64,000 nucleotides of DNA, from the NCBI GenBank assembly GCA_030248215.1, contig JASANG010001415.1:186001-250000 (forward strand). Direction: 5' to 3'. Each line of letters starts with the position of its first letter. Position 1 is the first letter of the stretch. This document shows, piece by piece, positions 1 through 11,058 of this stretch. The position numbers and the translations under genes were made by a program. The stretch is from Enoplolaimus lenunculus (lineage: Eukaryota > Nematoda > Enoplea > Enoplida > Thoracostomopsidae). The notes under the pieces were generated by a model. The model was not told where the DNA came from, did no database searches, and was given only the letters and a program-made list of their open reading frames with translations.

Positions 1-44
1 AAAATTTTTCTTCCCGAATTTACTTCCCTTGTGTGTATTTTTAG

Positions 45-192
45 GTTGCTACAGATGGCGGAAACAAAAAGTCAAAAGACGACAAAAGCAAGAAGTTAAA
101 AAATCCGAAGTCAGGCAAAGATAACGGATCGAACGAGTCCAGCTCTGGAAGCAGTGGCGAAAGCGACGTTGACGATGAAGAACCAGATTTAG
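45..192 (+). CDS. CLASRP: CLASRP exon 1 of window
   Basis: The acceptor is TTTTTAG at 38-44; a second AG at 53-54 is also usable in frame. The exon encodes a Lys/Ser-rich then acidic stretch (GSSGESDVDDEEPDL), matching the Glu/Asp/Ser run before the DVD block of human CLASRP. The donor GTAAAATT follows at 193 and leaves phase 1. Confidence 0.82.
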
Positions 193-3100
193 GTAAAATT
201 GTTGAAGCTTTCTGAATCCGAAGTCATGATGCTATGGTTGAACAGGTCATGTCGTGCGAACGTTTACGCAGATAATACGTTTGTCGAAATCTCGGCGTTT
301 GGTTTGGAAACTGTTATATCTCTTGCACTGGTGTTCTAAAATAATTTAACCGAACTGAAAGTTTTTTCGTTACTTTGAACAGTTTCACAATAGAATTTTT
401 TAACGTTATCGTTAATTGAGATGCGTATTTGCTCTTTAAATTGGTCCTAGTTTTAAAAATAAAAGTGGACATTAACATATGTAACGTTTCAGACGTGAAT
501 ATAGATATCACGGAGTTGAACAAAGAAGAACGGGTTGCACTGAATGCAATTGCTTCAAAATTCGAATTGGGAACAAAAGAATTTGTGACGTAAGTACTGG
601 AATGCTAACAGATATTTGGTCCTCTAGCAGAACAGTCTTCAAACCAATTCTGGAGTCGTAAGTCTGAGAGAAGATCAAAGCATAAGGCTAAGCGATAAAT
701 GTTCGTAGTGTTTTAATTGGTTTAAAAAGCACTGGCTTCGATCCGGGCTCGCTGAACGGGATTCATATTTTTCGGTCGTAACAATTGAGACCTCCAAATG
801 GTGTTATATCGGCAAGTTGCAGTTAAAATTTCTGTTGAGTTTCGGGTTTTATGCGCCGTTCTCAAAACACTTTGTCAGAAAGTTGAAATTCATGATTTCA
901 GAATGCTGTATCAGGATCGAGAAGAGATGGATCATTTGCGTCAAATGAAAATAGAAGAAGACGAAAAAGCGGCTCTAGTGGTTAGTTGCGTTTTACATAC
1001 TTGATAGCAAGAATCGATTATGACTCTTTGCTTGGACAAGAGTATGCATCTTACGTACGCGAAATCATATGGTATCTCTTGCACCTCTGCGTGTTCAGTT
1101 TTCTAACAGTTTATTCTCAAACGTCGGCAGCACATGTCATTTCTTACAGATGGATTTCGAAACGAGTGAACAGTGGCAACCAGGACTAAGCAATTTTTAT
1201 TGTCTTACTTTGCTAATCTTAAATTATGAATTTTTTACATTTGTTTCGTAGATGACAATTTTTTCGCTACAGATCTTAAATTAAGTGGCGTATGTTTAAT
1301 GCAAAAACATAATGGTTGACTTGTGTTGTTCAGGGTAAGAAATCAAGAAGAGAACGAAAAATATTAAAAGATATGCGTATTCAGGCAAGAGGCAAAATGA
1401 AAAGTCCTTTAAGGTAAGTAACGGCTTGGTTTGTGGTTTAGTGGATTGGGCGAGAAATGTTGTTTAAGTGAATGCAAAAAATTTGAGCCACGATAATTTT
1501 TACTTTTTTGTAAGAAGACAAGTTATTCGAAACAAATTCTGACGTTTTATTTGTGACAATATGTATGTTGTACTGTGTAGATGTAATTAAAATTTTCAGC
1601 TATGATTAACTTGTTGTTTGTTATTTTTAGCTTTGCTCGACGAGAAAGTCCCACATATGACAAAATTTTTGAAAGGTAAAGCTGTGTTCAAAATTTTGAA
1701 CCGTGGCACATGGGATAACGTTTTAGGGCTGGTCTTACTTGTATATTGTTAGGGTTGCGCTATACTATACTGTACCGGACGCTGCCGCGCGCCGCCGCAC
1801 GCCGCTGTGCATTGCTAATAAAAATATAAGCATAACTTATTTGGTTAAATTTTAATATAACAATCGATATATTGTACTCGTGTGTACAGGAGGGTGCACC
1901 GGAATTACAGTTTACCGGAACCGGAATTTGAAAAAATTACCGGAAAGGGAACCTAAGAATTCATTTTAATTTTTTTGCAAAATGATTGGTGAAGTAACCT
2001 TAGTTGGAGATAATCTTAATTTCCAACGACGAAAAAATTTTCATTCTTGGGAGTAAACAATTAAGGATTATATGTATAAACTGGCACGTAAACAACGTGT
2101 TGACCTCGGGGCCGGGTCAGTCCTGCGACATCTCTGCTTTGTGCAGTGTTTGAAGTGTTTATTTTTAGATAAATCGGTAACTAGTTTTGAAGGCATGCGT
2201 GGATTTCGTTTAATTTACGGGGTCCAATAGTTCAAGGAGTGTTGTGGTTTTAGATGGTTGTTTATTAAAGATTTTTATACGCAGCTTTACAACGTTTGTA
2301 ATTGGCCATTCTCGTGTGCGTTAACCGCTGTGATGTGGGGCTACGGACGACGCCGGAACATATTAAAAATAAAGTTTAATTTAAATGCATAACTGCGGTG
2401 ATTTAATGCTTTATTTTTAGTCAATTTGGGCGGTCGCGATCTGGCTCGTTGAGCAGTCGAAAAAGCAATGAATTTGACGATGAAGAACAAAAGCATAGCG
2501 GACGGAAAGACGGCACTGTTGAGTTTATTTGTAGTTTTGGAGGCGACGATAACGATGATGATAATAATTCTGAGACAGCCACTAAAGTTCGACGGTCTCA
2601 AGGGTCTGCGGGGCCCGATGGAGCGAAAGGGTAAGAAATTTTGTTGTAGAATGTGTCTAAAACTTGCAGATTGGTAATTGAGATTGCGCTGTGGGTGGGT
2701 GCATATACGGATTGAGCGTTGTTCAGATGTAACTGCAATTTTTCGGTTATATTGCGGTGGAGATTAACTAACAGATTTTTTTGTTGGAATGGAACGTGAA
2801 TTTGGATAAGATTCTGTTTATTCCTATTTTGTAATCATGGGATATCTTGATAGATTTAGTTAAATGAATGTTTTGTGCAAAATTTAACTCTTGTGTTGCT
2901 TTTTGTTACATAATAGTATGTTTACTTGTGAAGTAAAGTCAAGTTTAAAATCTTTATCTGAATGTGTAATCTGTGAAAAATGTACTGTGGCGTGGAATTT
3001 TTCAATTTCGTAGCTTGATTTTAAATCTTGTTTAAGCAAGCCACAGTCTGCTGAAAGCTATAAGCATCGTGGCGGAAGCCAGAAGTCATCAAATAATGAT

Positions 3101-6100
3101 CGGTTACCAACGTCAAGCCGAAAACGCGAGCGAAGTAGAAGTGACAGGCGACATGGTCGCGGTAGTTGTGAGCGATCGTCAAGCGTTACTAGTAGTAGTA
3201 GCAATCGGACACGGAAACGCAAACGGACAAGAACAAGTTTGTAGCTCGGGGGTGGTCGACCGTAGTTGGGGTGGCTGGTGTGACATTTGTGTAGATTTAG
3301 GAACATTCAGTGTCAGCGTCTGTCGCACCAACCAAGCTGCTGCCCGTTCATTTTACAGTCAGAATATTCTGTTTATCAGCCAAAAAGTAGATCGGAAAAT
3401 GCTGCGGCCCTGCTCAGGGTTGTTTGAACCTTGACTGACATATTTGCAAGTTTGTAGGTCAACGGCCTCTTCGAATCTGTTTTCGTTCCAAAACTCACTC
3501 TACGTAAGCTGTGGGGTGTGACTTGCGAAGAGGTTTGATTTCTTGTCGCACACCGCATGCTTGGCGATGGGTACTTCAGATTTGGATAATTTGTCCGCCT
3601 CTGTCGGCAGGGTGGCAACATCATTTGGGATTGGTTGCAGATTGGGTAACAATTTAACCAGGCAAGATTCAGTAAGAACTGTTTATGCTTTTAAAATCGA
3701 GCTGGAATGGGTTAAACCAGTTTTTGAAATCTTTAGTGCTTCCGGTTTTGGACCTCAACCCGTATTTCAATCAATTCGCTCTTTTAAATTTCTCAAAATT
3801 AACATGTTTCTCTTTTCTCCAGTTTGCTAGTTCGACTTATCGGGCAGCTGTAGGTTTAATTTTATTTATATTTTTTTCATATTAGGACACCTTTCGAAGT
3901 CAATGTTCGTATTTGGAATGGGATTCGGCAAAATCGCAGCTGGTTCGGATTTCGGAATAGGTAAAATCGTAGGTTCTGTGCCACCCTGTATGCCGGATCT
4001 CTCTGGATATTACTAATATAGAGATTGGTAGGTTTTTAAAGGAAATATCCATACGTTGATATACAGCGAGCCAAAACTTTAATTGCAGGATCACGTTCTG
4101 CTGACAGGAATCGTACTGACTCAACGCGGCACAGTCGGTCACGACGCAGCAGCCGTAGTCGCAGCAGAGCGCGCGTCTCAGATTATCGACAATCACGCGA
4201 CCGTCGTGGTAGATCACGTGATCGCCATGAACGCTCACGTGATCGTTCCCGTCTATCTCGTGAACGATTGAACCGATCGTCACGTGAACAGTCAAATCGA
4301 TCACGTGAACAGTATAATCTGTCACGAGGACGATCACGTGAACGCATAGATCGCTCACATGAAGATGAACGCAATATGGTTAGCCGCAAAACAATATCGA
4401 GCTGCTCGCGTTCGCCGCCATGCTCACGGACGTCAGCGACAACGAATGGCAATCAAATTGGAATGACAAACTCCGGTGCTGTAATGCCCGAGTCTATGAC
4501 TGAAGTATCTGATGCCTTGGGTGGCGACACTAGAACCTCTCAACGACGCAGTAGTCATGATGAGTCTTCAGGTGACGAAAACGAAACTGCCGATTTGTCG
4601 ATACGATCGAGTATGAGTGAGTCGGAACAGGAGCGAAGGCAGGTTGAAAATCGACGGCGAAGACTGAAACGCAAGACGCGTGAACTTAATCGGTAAGTCA
4701 GAACGCGGTACATCTGGCATTTCGCTAGCCCAATCTCGAATGGGGTGCTTTTTCGTGGTAGATTACAGTATGTTTTGTTTTGTCTGTAAGGTATATTATT
4801 TCAACTCGAAGCGTATGATGCACAGGGATGGACGGTCCCGATCTCGGCAAATCTCGGGATTTGGCTGGTCTCTGTCTCGATATCGCCTTTGTTCAGTCTT
4901 AATGGTTTGTAAACCGAGACCAAAGAGGGGGAAAAGCGATAAGCAATCACAAAAATTTTCCTTGGATCGCAGCTTAAAACACTGATTTTATTGTGGCAAA
5001 GCACCAATAGTTGCATTTTCGCGTTTAAAACATTTAAGGCATCGTTTAAAAAAATTACGGGTCATCAGCATTTATAACGTCACGCTACGTTAAAAAATTT
5101 TTCCAATCTATTCGGTGTGCCCAGGAACAAAAACAACACTATATCTCTGAATTAGGAATTGTACTGCGGGTGTGTTAAGCAGTTGGATTTGTCCCGAGCC
5201 TGTTTGAACGGTATGGCGACAGTAGCCATGTGAAAAATAAAGTAAAAAATAAATTTTGACAGCGATTTATTAGTTTAATTGTATGAAACGATCAAAACTT
5301 TTGTTTTAAAAAGCTTATTTTTATTTTCGGTAACGGTTAAAAACTGACTGAGACCGAGACCAAAAGTCTCGATCTCGGTGTCGCTTTTTTGACCGAGACC
5401 GCCTATCCCTGATGATGACGTTTAAAATGAAGTCTGGTAGCTGAGAGTGGGACTAAGTCCAGGCAGCTCTGTCGTTTTTAGGTTAGGTTAGGTGTCATAT
5501 ATCAACCCAGTGCAAAATATTAAACTAATCAGCAGTTTATTGCGCACAGTGTTGGTTTTCAGCGCATAACTTAATTCTTCAACTTTAGGTGCAAATGTCA
5601 CTACTATAACTTCAGGTAGCGATAGGGCACTGTGGCAAGCGGAACTTTTGAATTTAAATGTAGCCCTGTAAGAGTAGGCTTATAAATTGTACTGTAAATC
5701 TTGCAACCTTACACAGTATAGCGGTCTGTATACCGGTTTAGGTCTGACCCTATTTCAAATCAAATCTCAACTTTTGTGGTGGCTCTGCTAAATTTTCGTT
5801 AACTGCCCTGCCGCTTTTCAGCACATTTTTGCGCGCAAAATGCACTTTGTATGTTTTTTACATGCAGTTTGATAGATAGTACGAACTGGATATATTATTT
5901 AGGTTTTATCTTAGTAGAGTGTGATTGCTCGAAAATTTTATATATTTTTGTTTATGCTCATGATCGAAACAGGCCGGGTTTTCAACGTTCAAACGGTGTG
6001 GAGGAAGGCATTTTGTAGGATAGGAAAGTTAAACGTGACCATTACAAATTGCCACACTGGCTAGCTAGGTACTCAGTCACGAGCATATTCGGTGTACTAA

Positions 6101-9100
6101 GTTGGGTTTGATTGATGTATTAAGAATCAGGGGTATAAAGAGCATTTAGGGTTCATGAAAACAGAATTGTTCTTGACTTTGGATTTTTCGTTGGGCGAGG
6201 TTCATCTAGAATGTAGTTTAACTGGGACTGATTTATTCAGAAAACATTAAGAACGTCATATTATATTACAATGTTAAAGTTAGAAAGAATTATTTTTAAA
6301 TGCTGCTTTTCTTGAAAACTGCAAAAACGATATGCGGACGTCTTTCGACCAGCGGTGGGAGTCTCGGTCTCGGTGGCTTGGAACCGAGACCAGAAGTCGG
6401 ATATTCAGCAAGTACGACTGTATTGTTTAAGCAAGTGGTGGCTGAAGAATAAAAATTCTTTGTGAAATTATGAAATTTCATAGTTACTTAACAATCACGA
6501 GCGGACATTCTGACAAACACTAAAACGCTATGAAAAGTTACGAAAAGCTATAAAAGACACAAAAACTACGAAAAAGGCGTTAGAAATAATTTATTTTGAA
6601 AATTTTAATTTTTTTTCAGTGATGACCAAAAATTGACCGAGCCGAAGACTTTTCTTGGCCGGTCTTCGAAGTCTGGTCTCCCGGATATTTAAATCCGAAA
6701 AGGAAATATTTTCGAATAAAATGCTTAAAAATTTGTTAATACAAATTTAGGCGCATGTGAAGATCAGGGGACAAACGTTTTTCGGTGGGACTGCATAGAG
6801 TATGCTTAAGCTTTACACTAATTTTTTAGCTTAGGCTTAGGCGTACAAATAAACTTATGCTTAGGCTTAGGAATAAAGCTTATAATACTGTTCCGCCCTT
6901 GTTCTTTACATTGGCCCAAATTTATGTAAGGAATAGAATAGAGGTCGCGAAATGCTCTAAGTTTGATACTTGTATATTATAGGAGTCGCTTGGTACGCGA
7001 TACAAGTTCACGGACAAGTTCACCGTCGTCTGCTGCTGCAGGAATTAGTAATCAACCACGTGATACTACCGCTGATACCAAAGTCAGTAGTAAGATAATT
7101 TCGAGTTGTTCGTTAATTTAATTGCGTCAAACTGCGCAACTAAAGTTTATATTTTAAGACGTAGTTGGTCTGAAACGGGCGGAACATGTTTTTTGGGCGA
7201 TTTGATTCACCGTACAAAGCCATTGGTATATAGGAGCTGAAATTTTTTAACTTGTTTGGCGTGAAATGTAAAAAAATTACTATTTTTTACGGAATTTGAG
7301 CAGAAATCAATAATAGTTTTTGGGAGTGAAGCCGAGTGGGTTTATGTGTCAAACAAAGCAAAGTTTGAAGTTTGTTTGAATATGCGTAAAAGATGAGAAG
7401 ACGGTCAACTCATTCAGTGTTTGTGCTAAATCATATTGGGCGAAAGTATGAGGGGAAATGACGTCATAAGGTGTACAAAAAATGAAGTCTAATGTGGTTT
7501 CGCAATGATTTTCGTAAAAGAACCCAGTGTCAGAATTGTGGACTAAATTAAGAGCAAAGGAACACGAACCTTAGTTTATGTAAACTTTCGGTTGAAATTT
7601 GGATTATAGAAGATTCTAATTTGACTGTGATATTTATATGGTTACGATACGAAAGTTTTGTTTCATGGTTACATCTTGAAATTTGTCGGTTCCGAAATAG
7701 GTTCACGGGCGCCCCGACGTGCAGAAATTGCTTTCGTCAGATCGTGTCACGTTTGTGATATTTTTTGTCGGTCAAATACATGACTGTTCTGTTTTGAAAC
7801 TATTCGAGACGAAAAAAGTGTTCCTGACTGCTGCGTTGTTCATCAAAACTTTTTGTCGTTTGTTATTCTGTACGAAAAGTGCGGTGTTCCGCATATCCGA
7901 ATTGCTCCCGACTTTAGCTCCTCCGTCTGGTTTGGGCAACATACTTGCAGAACGAGTGTGTGCGTATAGAGCAAAATGCATATTTCGCTTACGCACAACC
8001 ACAAAAAATATCAGTAATTTTAAGGTACAAAGAATTTCTTATCACTTGTATTACAGGAGCACCTGCCAAGTAATAAAGGAATTTTGTTCATTACGACTTG
8101 TTTGATAGCAATTTTTTTGATTTTTCAGACAAAGGCTGCGGTACTTCTAGAACGGCTAAAGCGACAGACGCAAAAGGCTGTGACGAAAACATGTAAGTTT
8201 GTTATTTAAGTGTCCTCGACGAAATGCATTGCTCGCAATATTGGGGTGTTCGCTGCTGTTGGGAGGTGGGGTTCCCCACTTAGGCAAAGCCTTTCAACTT
8301 CAATTTACTCCCGGTTCAAGTAGCCCTCCATCTGGGTTTTGCCTCTCGATTGGGTATCATTTAACCTTAAAAATTTGGCCTTTTTGAATGTCAAACACAC
8401 TTTTTGTGTAATCTTTTAGTTAAAATGTTATCGCTAAACGTGCAAAATGTGTTTACATTATATATATGAGCGATCTAGCATGGTTAAATTTTGATTTTCT
8501 ATTAAAAACAGCAATTTTTGGTTAAAAAAATTACCTCCCAAGCATGATTTTCCCCAGGTTACCATCCACGGGGCGCAATTGAAGCTCCCCTCTCAAGTCG
8601 GAACCCAGCGAATACCCAACTACAATAGAGAATCCTCTTAGTTTAAATGAATGCCTCTCTGATTTTCTACTTATATTCCATTTATTTGTAAAGACAGTGT
8701 TAGTGAGTTGCTCGTTTTTACAGTAATCATTGCGCCGCCCGCGGTAATTTTGTTATTTTAGTTTCGGAATAAACGTTTATAACGCTAGATATGATGTCAA
8801 AATTGTTTTGAAAATGATCAGCTAATAGCATCAAAGCTTTTTCCGTTATAATCATAAGCTGTCATATTTGAACCATTATTATATTGTGGTTTTGCGAAAA
8901 TTACTGGCGTTTCTTTTGTTCTTTAGTGAGGCCTTATTGTTATCATTGGGCTTTCTAATAAGCCCTTTCCCCTTTCATCTCATATCAAATCAACCAGGGT
9001 TTAAGCTCCATTCAAGGTTGTGTAGCGAATTGCCAGATGTACATTCGTTTCACTGGCGTTATACGGAAAACGCATTAGTTACGCACAAGGAATTGTCAGA

Positions 9101-10022
9101 ACACTGTCTTTTTGTTAACGCAGAGCTATGAAAATTTTGTGGTATTAGTGATAAGGTTTTTGTAATTTGAAAACAGTAGCGTTATTGTCAGTCAGCACCT
9201 TTGTGAACCAGTAAAAACAAATTTTTATTCATGTGTTTCAGATTTTGCCGACAAACAAGAGGCGACGGCGAAAAAAGAGGCGTTATTGCAAGACCAAATG
9301 GTCGGTACCTACAATATAGTGTTTGATTTAGTTAATGTAATTCAACGCATACATTGCTAGCGACATTTTGTGAAGAAATTTTGGAATATTGTGTACAATA
9401 TTTCTCAAATGTATGCAATATATACCTGTCACCAGTTGATGATAGGAAGGTCTTGAAAATTTCGAATTGGCTAATGACGAGCTTCAAAATTTATCACTTG
9501 AGCCAAATTGTATGGTAATTTTGAACAGGAACGCGACGAAGAATTGCGCGAAATGGCGCTCGAGCTGCGTCGACGCGACCGTGAACGGCGACATCGTGAA
9601 CGCGAAGAACACGATAAATATTTCACCAGCTCGACCGGGTCACGCCCATCACGACGTAGCGAATCGAGTTCAGACGAGTCGTCCGGCTCTTTGTCGCCGT
9701 CATCACATGGCCTTAGCAGTCGGAGTCGCCGATCGCTGAAAGCTGCGATAGCGACGAATAAAGCCGGTAATCGTGGTCTGGCGACAACGGCTGCTAGTAA
9801 AGCTTCAAGGGATAATGGTGACGGTGATGGTGGTGGTGGTGGTGGGATACCGTCGCTGTTATCGATTAATGCTCGCCGGGATGGAAACGGCGGAGGTTCG
9901 CGAAGTGGCCGCCGAGTTGAGAACAGTGATAGACAGAAAGATGTTGATAAGAGACGGTCCCGGTCTCGCAGTGTGACAAGAGAAGATGAAAAGGGATCGT
10001 TGGGTGTGGTAAAGGAAATCAG
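45..10022 (+). CDS. CLASRP: CLASRP (Clk4-associating SR-related protein) orthologue, 5'-truncated by window, 12 exons
   Basis: CLASRP is a nuclear SR-related protein that binds CLK-family kinases and affects alternative splicing. Twelve exons (45-192, 493-589, 902-980, 1334-1413, 1631-1675, 2421-2630, 3037-3236, 4089-4692, 6983-7082, 8129-8192, 9242-9300, 9529-10022) join in one frame with every junction phase matching, giving about 726 codons. In order one sees a Ser/acidic stretch, DVNIDITELNKEE, FVTMLYQDREE, KKSRRERK, FARRESPTYDKIFE, VEFICSFGGDD, a long RS domain, and a C-terminal charged coiled coil with ELREMALELRRRDRER followed by a second RS-rich tail. From memory, human CLASRP has the same blocks in the same order (DVDELNQEQ, YARRDSPTYD, ITFITSFGG, ELRAMARKIRMKERER). 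The N-terminal domain is outside the window. The terminal exon is uncertain: exon 12 ends at a strong donor but would also stop eight bases later by read-through. Confidence 0.9.
493..589 (+). CDS. CLASRP: CLASRP exon 2 of window (DVD/ELN block)
   Basis: The acceptor is CGTTTCAG and the donor GTAAGTAC. The exon encodes DVNIDITELNKEERVALNA, then a segment ending GTKEFV, aligning with human DVEVDVDELNQEQVADLN...DGDFV. Phases are 1 in and 2 out. Confidence 0.88.
902..980 (+). CDS. CLASRP: CLASRP exon 3 of window
   Basis: The acceptor is GATTTCAG and the donor GTTAGTTG. The exon encodes MLYQDREEMDHLRQMKIEE, then DEKAALV, equivalent to human MLRKDKEEAEAIKHAKALEE. It ends in phase 0. Confidence 0.85.
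1334..1413 (+). CDS. CLASRP: CLASRP exon 4 of window
   Basis: The acceptor is TTGTTCAG and the donor GTAAGTAA, close to consensus. The exon encodes GKKSRRERKILKDMRIQ, then a basic tail, matching human GRRSRRQRREFREKRLRG. Confidence 0.87.
1631..1675 (+). CDS. CLASRP: CLASRP micro-exon 5 of window (SPTYD motif)
   Basis: This 45-nt exon lies between acceptor TTTTTAG and donor GTAAAGCT. It encodes FARRESPTYDKIFE, the most recognisable family motif (human YARRDSPTYDPYKR). Both flanking introns are phase 2, so the exon could be skipped without a frameshift. Confidence 0.9.
1748..1956. mobile_element. Remnants of GC-rich MITE-I (1748-1815) and MITE-C (1888-1956) in a CLASRP intron
   Basis: The first stretch begins GGGTTGCGCTATACT and continues with CG-dense GCCGCGCGCCGCCGC, as in the GC-rich family best seen at 39918-40217. 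The second starts GGGTGCACCGGAATTACAG and resembles the left end of the family at 48978-49356. Both copies are decayed and lack a matching right end. Confidence 0.55.
2421..2630 (+). CDS. CLASRP: CLASRP exon 6 of window (SFGG motif)
   Basis: The exon lies between acceptor TATTTTTAG and donor GTAAGAAA. It encodes an SR start (SQFGRSRSGSLSSRKS), then GTVEFICSFGGDDND, matching human EEKITFITSFGGSDEE. The following Asp/Asn run is lineage-specific low complexity. Phases are 2 in and 2 out. Confidence 0.9.
3037..3236 (+). CDS. CLASRP: CLASRP exon 7 of window (start of RS domain)
   Basis: The acceptor TTGTTTAAG is weak, but it is the AG that keeps the frame. The exon encodes Arg/Ser-rich sequence including RKRERSRSDRRHGRGS and a basic NRTRKRKRTRT run. 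The donor is GTTTGTAG in phase 1. A longer overlapping frame starting at 3069 is a shadow. Confidence 0.72.
4089..4692 (+). CDS. CLASRP: CLASRP exon 8 of window (long RS domain exon)
   Basis: This 604-nt exon lies between acceptor AATTGCAG and donor GTAAGTCA. The first 100 codons are dense Arg-Ser and Ser-Arg-Asp/Glu repeats (SRDRHERSRDRSRLSRER), a typical SRPK/CLK substrate domain. The rest is Ser/acidic (SSHDESSGDENETADLSIR) and ends in a basic patch, RRRRLKRKTRELNR. Family assignment rests on the flanking exons, because RS sequence alone is not diagnostic. Confidence 0.86.
4823..5411. mobile_element. hAT-like inverted-repeat element in CLASRP intron
   Basis: The element begins CAGGGATGGACGGTC and ends CCGCCTATCCCTG, with GATCTCGG/CCGAGACC inverted repeats inside both ends. 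The flanks ATGATGCA and ATGATGAC match at six of eight bases, suggesting a worn 8-bp duplication. No coding sequence is present. A related half-copy with the same GAGTCTCGGTCTCGG core lies at about 6345-6690. Confidence 0.55.
6345..6690. mobile_element. Diverged relative of the CTCGG-repeat element, CLASRP intron
   Basis: Complementary clusters (TCTCGGTCTCGGTGGC near 6361, ATTGACCGAGCCGAAGAC near 6632) face each other, as in the element at 4823-5411. The terminal CAGGG/CCCTG ends are not recognisable, so this is a decayed copy. Confidence 0.4.
6751..6916 (+). mobile_element. MITE-A copy (TTAGGC-core, hAT-like) in CLASRP intron
   Basis: The left end is GCGCATGTGAAGATCAGGGG and the right end reads GTTCTTTACATTGGCC, forming a family-A terminal inverted repeat. 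The core has AGTATGCTTAAGCTTTA followed by two short TTAGGC runs. No clear target duplication remains. Confidence 0.65.
6983..7082 (+). CDS. CLASRP: CLASRP exon 9 of window
   Basis: The exon lies between acceptor TATTATAG and donor GTCAGTAG. It encodes a Ser/Arg/Ala-rich linker (VRDTSSRTSSPSSAAAG). Two other GT sites within eight bases break the phase with the next exon, so the GTCAGT donor is preferred. Confidence 0.7.
8129..8192 (+). CDS. CLASRP: CLASRP exon 10 of window
   Basis: The acceptor is TTTTTCAG and the donor GTAAGTTT. The exon encodes TKAAVLLERLKRQTQKAVTK, aligning with the human segment EKLKLRMQKALNRQFKA. It is the start of the conserved C-terminal helix. Confidence 0.84.
8235..8625. 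other. Possible inverted-repeat element in CLASRP intron
   Basis: TTGGGGTGTTCGCTG near 8240 is loosely complementary to CAGCGAATACCCAAC near 8605, with GGGGTTCCCCACTTAGGC inside. This could be an old MITE. No second copy was seen in the window. Confidence 0.25.
9242..9300 (+). CDS. CLASRP: CLASRP exon 11 of window
   Basis: The exon lies between acceptor GTGTTTCAG and donor GTCGGTAC. It encodes FADKQEATAKKEALLQDQM, matching human FKADKKAAQEKMIQQ. It joins in phase 0 to the ERDEELREMA exon. Confidence 0.85.
9529..10022 (+). CDS. CLASRP: CLASRP exon 12 of window (C-terminal coiled coil and RS tail)
   Basis: The acceptor is TTTTGAACAG. The exon encodes ERDEELREMALELRRRDRER then RRHREREEHDKYF, matching human EREDELRAMARKIRMKERER. 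A Ser-rich tail with a six-glycine run and KRRSRSRSVTRE follows. ATCAG|GTACGT is a strong donor. Read-through gives only Tyr-Val before TAA, so either this is the last exon or a short terminal exon follows. Confidence 0.85.
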
Positions 10023-10855
10023 GTACGTATAAAGTTGCGCTTGATGAGTTTTTGGTGTTTGTACATGAATTTTTTTTTTAACGAATCATAGAGTTTCATC
10101 GTGAACGGTATTTAAAGTAGAATTCTTTCAACGTTAGTTTGAACAAACGTCACTGCGAAATGTTCTCGTTGGTCGTAAAATAATAGTTAATATACAACAC
10201 AGCTCTATAATACATTTCAGGGATATATCGGGCTATGTAGAGTACCGGAGTTGGAGGTCGATTTTTACCGGAGCTGGATATCTAGATGCACCGTAGTTAG
10301 CGTACTCTCTGTTGAAACACAATTTAGCTCGTTGTGCTTTTACTTTGCTCGACCCCGTCATTTATAGATACCATTGTAGATATGTTAAAAATGCTTCGGT
10401 TATACGATGAAACTGGTCCGATGTATTTTATTGCACTGAATACCTGGTCGACTTCGTATCCAGAAGTGAATGGGGATATGACAAAGTTGCATACTCTTGT
10501 TTAAACGTCACCATCGTCTCTACTCTTGGTTTAACTACTGACTATTGATTGTACTAATTTGGGTTGCGGTTTGATCGCAATCGCTACTGCAGTTAATTTC
10601 GTTTGTGATGGTGAGTCTATTGTTTTTAGGCAGAACTCGTCTAGAAGACGCTCACCGCTGATCAAATTAGTAGAATATTGAACTTAACAGCAGTTTGCAG
10701 AAGAATTTTTCGGCGAGCTTTGGTGGTGTAGACAACAAGGTTTAGAACATTGGAATTGTAATTTTCAACGCTGCGTTAAAGCAGGCGTCAGTGCTCAAAG
10801 TGGTTATGGAAACTTTGAATTTTATTTTAGTTCACCTCCGAACCATGTGTTGGTT
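10023..10855 (+). other. Downstream of CLASRP exon 12; possible terminal exon near 10221
   Basis: ACATTTCAG at about 10212-10220 followed by GGATATATCGGGC would splice in phase and add about 18 residues before a stop. A second phase-compatible candidate follows CTTTCAG near 11233. Neither has recognisable protein similarity. No AATAAA was seen close by. The remainder is unique AT-rich sequence. Confidence 0.3.
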
Positions 10856-11058
10856 CAGGGTTGCGCTATACTTTTGTTGACGTCTGGTGTTGTCCGGCGC
10901 CGTGCGTCATCCGTACGGCGCCGTCCGTCATCCGTACAGCGCCGTTTGTCACCGTCCGTCACTATATGGTATAATACCTGCGTAATTTGCGTACGATAAC
11001 GCAGAGTGTCGGACGGTGGCGGACGGCGCCGTACGACGAGTATAGCGTCACCCTTAAT
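10856..11058. mobile_element. MITE-I copy (GC-rich palindromic)
   Basis: It starts AGGGTTGCGCTATACTTTTG and ends GAGTATAGCGTCACCCT, nearly perfect inverted ends. Between them lie repeated GGCGCCGTCCGTCA units on the left and GTGGCGGACGGCGCCG on the right, so the whole 200 bp can fold back. It stands out as CpG-dense in AT-rich surroundings. Confidence 0.75.

Noticed and set aside
3069-3434. 121-codon frame on the + strand
   Set aside because: It is out of frame with the RS-encoding exon at 3037-3236, which has the phase-consistent family sequence.
4183-4452. Arg/Ser-rich frame on the minus strand
   Set aside because: It is the antisense shadow of the CLASRP RS exon. Alternating TCACGTGA palindromes make RS-like sequence on both strands.
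7719-8105. 128-codon frame on the + strand
   Set aside because: It lies wholly in a CLASRP intron, has no recognisable domain and is bounded by well-supported exons.
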